Below, piece by piece: positions 6,901 through 7,848 of a DNA stretch of 7,848 nucleotides. The notes beneath the pieces were generated by a model. That model was given only the letters and a program-made list of their open reading frames with translations. It was not told the origin of the DNA and made no database searches. Within the stretch, counting starts at the first letter, position 1, and each line of letters opens with the position of its first letter. The DNA is from an uncultured Clostridia bacterium (lineage in GTDB: Bacteria; Bacillota; Clostridia; TANB77; CAG-508): contig CAJUSU010000038.1 of assembly GCA_910589185.1 (NCBI GenBank), positions 1 through 7,848 on the forward strand. The letters are read 5' to 3'. Made by a program: the position numbers and the translations under genes.

Positions 6901-7599
6901 ATGCAGCAATTAAAAGTAATTTACGAAGACAATCACATTATTGTAGTAGAAAAACCAGTTAATATTCCTTCACAAGGAGATAAAACAGGAGATATTGACT
7001 TACTTACCATGGTAAAACAATATATCAAAGAAAAGTACCAAAAACCAGGCAACGTATATGTTGGATTAGTACATAGACTAGATAGACCAGTAGGAGGAGT
7101 TATGGTATTTGCCAAAACTTCAAAAGCAGCAGGAAGATTAAGCAATCAAGTAAGAGAAAAGCAATTTCAAAAAACGTATTTAACCATCGTAAATGGTAAA
7201 ATGGACCAAAAACAAGATACATTAGAAGACTATTTATTAAAAGATGAGAGAAATAATAAAAGTAAAGTGGTAAAAGAAGGAATAAAAAATAGCAAGTTGG
7301 CGATTTTAGATTATGAAGTACTAAAATATGCAGAAGAGTTAGATTTATCTGTTTTAAAAATACATCTACACACTGGTAGACACCACCAAATTAGAGTACA
7401 ATTATCTTCCAGAAATCATAGTATTTATGGTGATCAGAAGTATGGGGGAAGGGGACATGGTAAACAATTAACACTTTGGGCATATAAATTGCAAATTCTT
7501 CATCCAATTAGTAATGAAAAAATGATTTTTTATTCTTTACCAGAAAAAATAGGAAGTTGGAAAATACTAGAAGATATACAACTTTCAGAAGGCATATAG
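6901..7599 (+). CDS. RluA-family pseudouridine synthase
   Basis: The enzyme isomerises uridine to pseudouridine in rRNA or tRNA. The 232 residues comprise only the catalytic domain, close to E. coli RluA (219) and without the N-terminal S4 domain of RluC/RluD. Key motifs are VIYEDNHIIVVEKPVNIPSQ (6-25), LVHRLDRPVGGVMVFAKT (56-73) with catalytic Asp61, FQKTYLTIVNG (89-99) with the family Tyr93, LKIHLHTGRHHQIRVQLSS (152-170) and IYGDQKYGG (175-183). The exact target base cannot be read from sequence. AAAGGAG lies a few bases before the ATG. It is the last gene of the rightward group, and its stop codon lies inside the stem of the following terminator. Confidence 0.95.
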   Translation: MQQLKVIYEDNHIIVVEKPVNIPSQGDKTGDIDLLTMVKQYIKEKYQKPGNVYVGLVHRLDRPVGGVMVFAKTSKAAGRLSNQVREKQFQKTYLTIVNGKMDQKQDTLEDYLLKDERNNKSKVVKEGIKNSKLAILDYEVLKYAEELDLSVLKIHLHTGRHHQIRVQLSSRNHSIYGDQKYGGRGHGKQLTLWAYKLQILHPISNEKMIFYSLPEKIGSWKILEDIQLSEGI

Positions 7600-7625
7600 T
7601 TTAAAACTATATGCTTTTTATTTTA
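7592..7625 (+). terminator. Intrinsic terminator ending the uvrC-to-pseudouridine-synthase group
   Basis: GCATATAG (7592-7599) pairs with CTATATGC (7607-7614); the loop TTTAAAA can extend the palindrome further. A T-rich tail TTTTTATTTT follows. The pseudouridine synthase stop codon (7597-7599) lies within the left arm, so the last codons are part of the hairpin. Confidence 0.9.
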
Positions 7626-7667
7626 GAAGAGAAGTATAAAAAATATGGAAAAATGTGTGAGAAGGTA

Positions 7668-7715
7668 TTGACAGTATGTAGGATATATTGATAAAATAAA
7701 ACAAAATGTTATAAT
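7668..7715 (+). promoter_or_regulatory. Two overlapping sigma-A-type promoters
   Basis: First: TTGACA (7668-7673), 18-base spacer, TAAAAT (7692-7697). Second: TTGATA (7688-7693), 16-base spacer, TATAAT (7710-7715) with TGT giving an extended -10. Both face the short reading frame at the right edge and would give leaders of roughly 55-75 bases before the ATG at 7778. Either would be a good promoter; only mapping of transcript ends could tell which is used. Confidence 0.65.
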
Positions 7716-7777
7716 ACAGGAATATTTTAAAGACAGAGAAAAATATGAAGAACAAAGGAAAAGTGGGGGAAAACAAA

Positions 7778-7846
7778 ATGAAAAGGAAAAACCTAAACGC
7801 TGAAAGCATTGAAGCTGTACACACACACACACACACACACAAGTAA
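7778..7846 (+). CDS. Short reading frame with internal AC-repeat tract; possibly an out-of-phase gene start
   Basis: An ATG at 7778 follows GGGGG by eight bases and reads MKRKNLNAESIEAV, then alternating His-Thr from the dinucleotide tract, then Lys and TAA at 7844-7846: 22 codons. An in-frame ATG at 7745 would give 33 codons but has a poorer ribosome site. Two promoter-like sequences lie upstream. The frame closes directly after the repeat, whereas both other frames remain open to the window end two bases later, so a change of one or two AC units could join this start to a downstream frame. I do not recognise the peptide. It may be a phase-variable gene, a real small peptide, or a fragment cut by the contig end. 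Confidence 0.4.
   Translation: MKRKNLNAESIEAVHTHTHTHK
7819..7841 (+). repeat. (AC)11 dinucleotide microsatellite
   Basis: Eleven uninterrupted AC units plus one A, lying within the codons of the short reading frame. Such a long pure dinucleotide tract with 50% GC stands out in this AT-rich DNA and is a typical substrate for slipped-strand length change. Confidence 0.95.
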
Positions 7847-7848
7847 TT

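Noticed and set aside
7618..7842. Two minus-strand frames starting with Cys-Val repeats
   Set aside because: The Cys-Val runs are the complement of the AC tract and the remainder is Phe/Ile/Leu-rich translation of purine-rich DNA; they also run antisense through a good promoter and into a terminator.
1..7848. CRISPR array, tRNA or rRNA genes, transposase or phage genes
   Set aside because: No regularly spaced repeats, cloverleaf-type sequences, rRNA segments, or recognisable transposase or phage protein motifs were seen on either strand.

Overview
The window looks like a chromosomal segment from a low-GC, Gram-positive anaerobe of the Clostridia type (Bacillota). The evidence is the strongly AT-rich sequence, A-ending codons, AGGAGG-type ribosome binding sites, standard-code use of TGG for Trp, and a glmS ribozyme ahead of glmS, an element found mostly in Bacillota. 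I cannot name the species.

Layout. (1) Positions 2-1525 (+) hold the 3' part of a gene for a large modular, probably exported protein: an FN3-like segment, a bacterial Ig-like (Big_2) domain, and a C-terminal domain with a C-type-lectin/SUMF1-like fold. Its last ~60 residues look like the variable region of a diversity-generating retroelement target, but no reverse transcriptase or template repeat lies in the window. (2) A hairpin terminator (1561-1597) separates it from the convergent glmS gene (1601-3439, -). (3) The 407-base gap between the glmS and uvrC starts (3440-3846) is mostly regulatory. It carries the glmS ribosome binding site, a well-formed glmS ribozyme (about 3485-3624), the glmS promoter (3687-3715), a small hairpin (3734-3754) and the divergent uvrC promoter (3791-3819). 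(4) A rightward gene run follows: uvrC, a 69-residue single-pass membrane protein of unknown function, a PUA-less RlmI-like SAM methyltransferase, and an RluA-family pseudouridine synthase. It ends at a clear intrinsic terminator (7592-7625). A 49-base REP/MITE-like inverted repeat (6834-6882) sits between the last two genes. (5) After the terminator, two overlapping promoter-like sequences lead into a very short reading frame containing an (AC)11 dinucleotide tract. As sequenced it stops just after the tract; both other frames stay open to the window end, which suggests a possible phase-variable gene start.

Functionally, glmS makes glucosamine-6-phosphate for the cell wall under product feedback through its self-cleaving leader. 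The rightward group combines nucleotide excision repair (UvrC) with two probable RNA-modifying enzymes. Nothing here amounts to a complete new defence or mobile system. The less ordinary items are the possible DGR-type variable domain at the left edge, the AC-repeat reading frame at the right edge, the REP-like hairpin, and the unknown small membrane protein.
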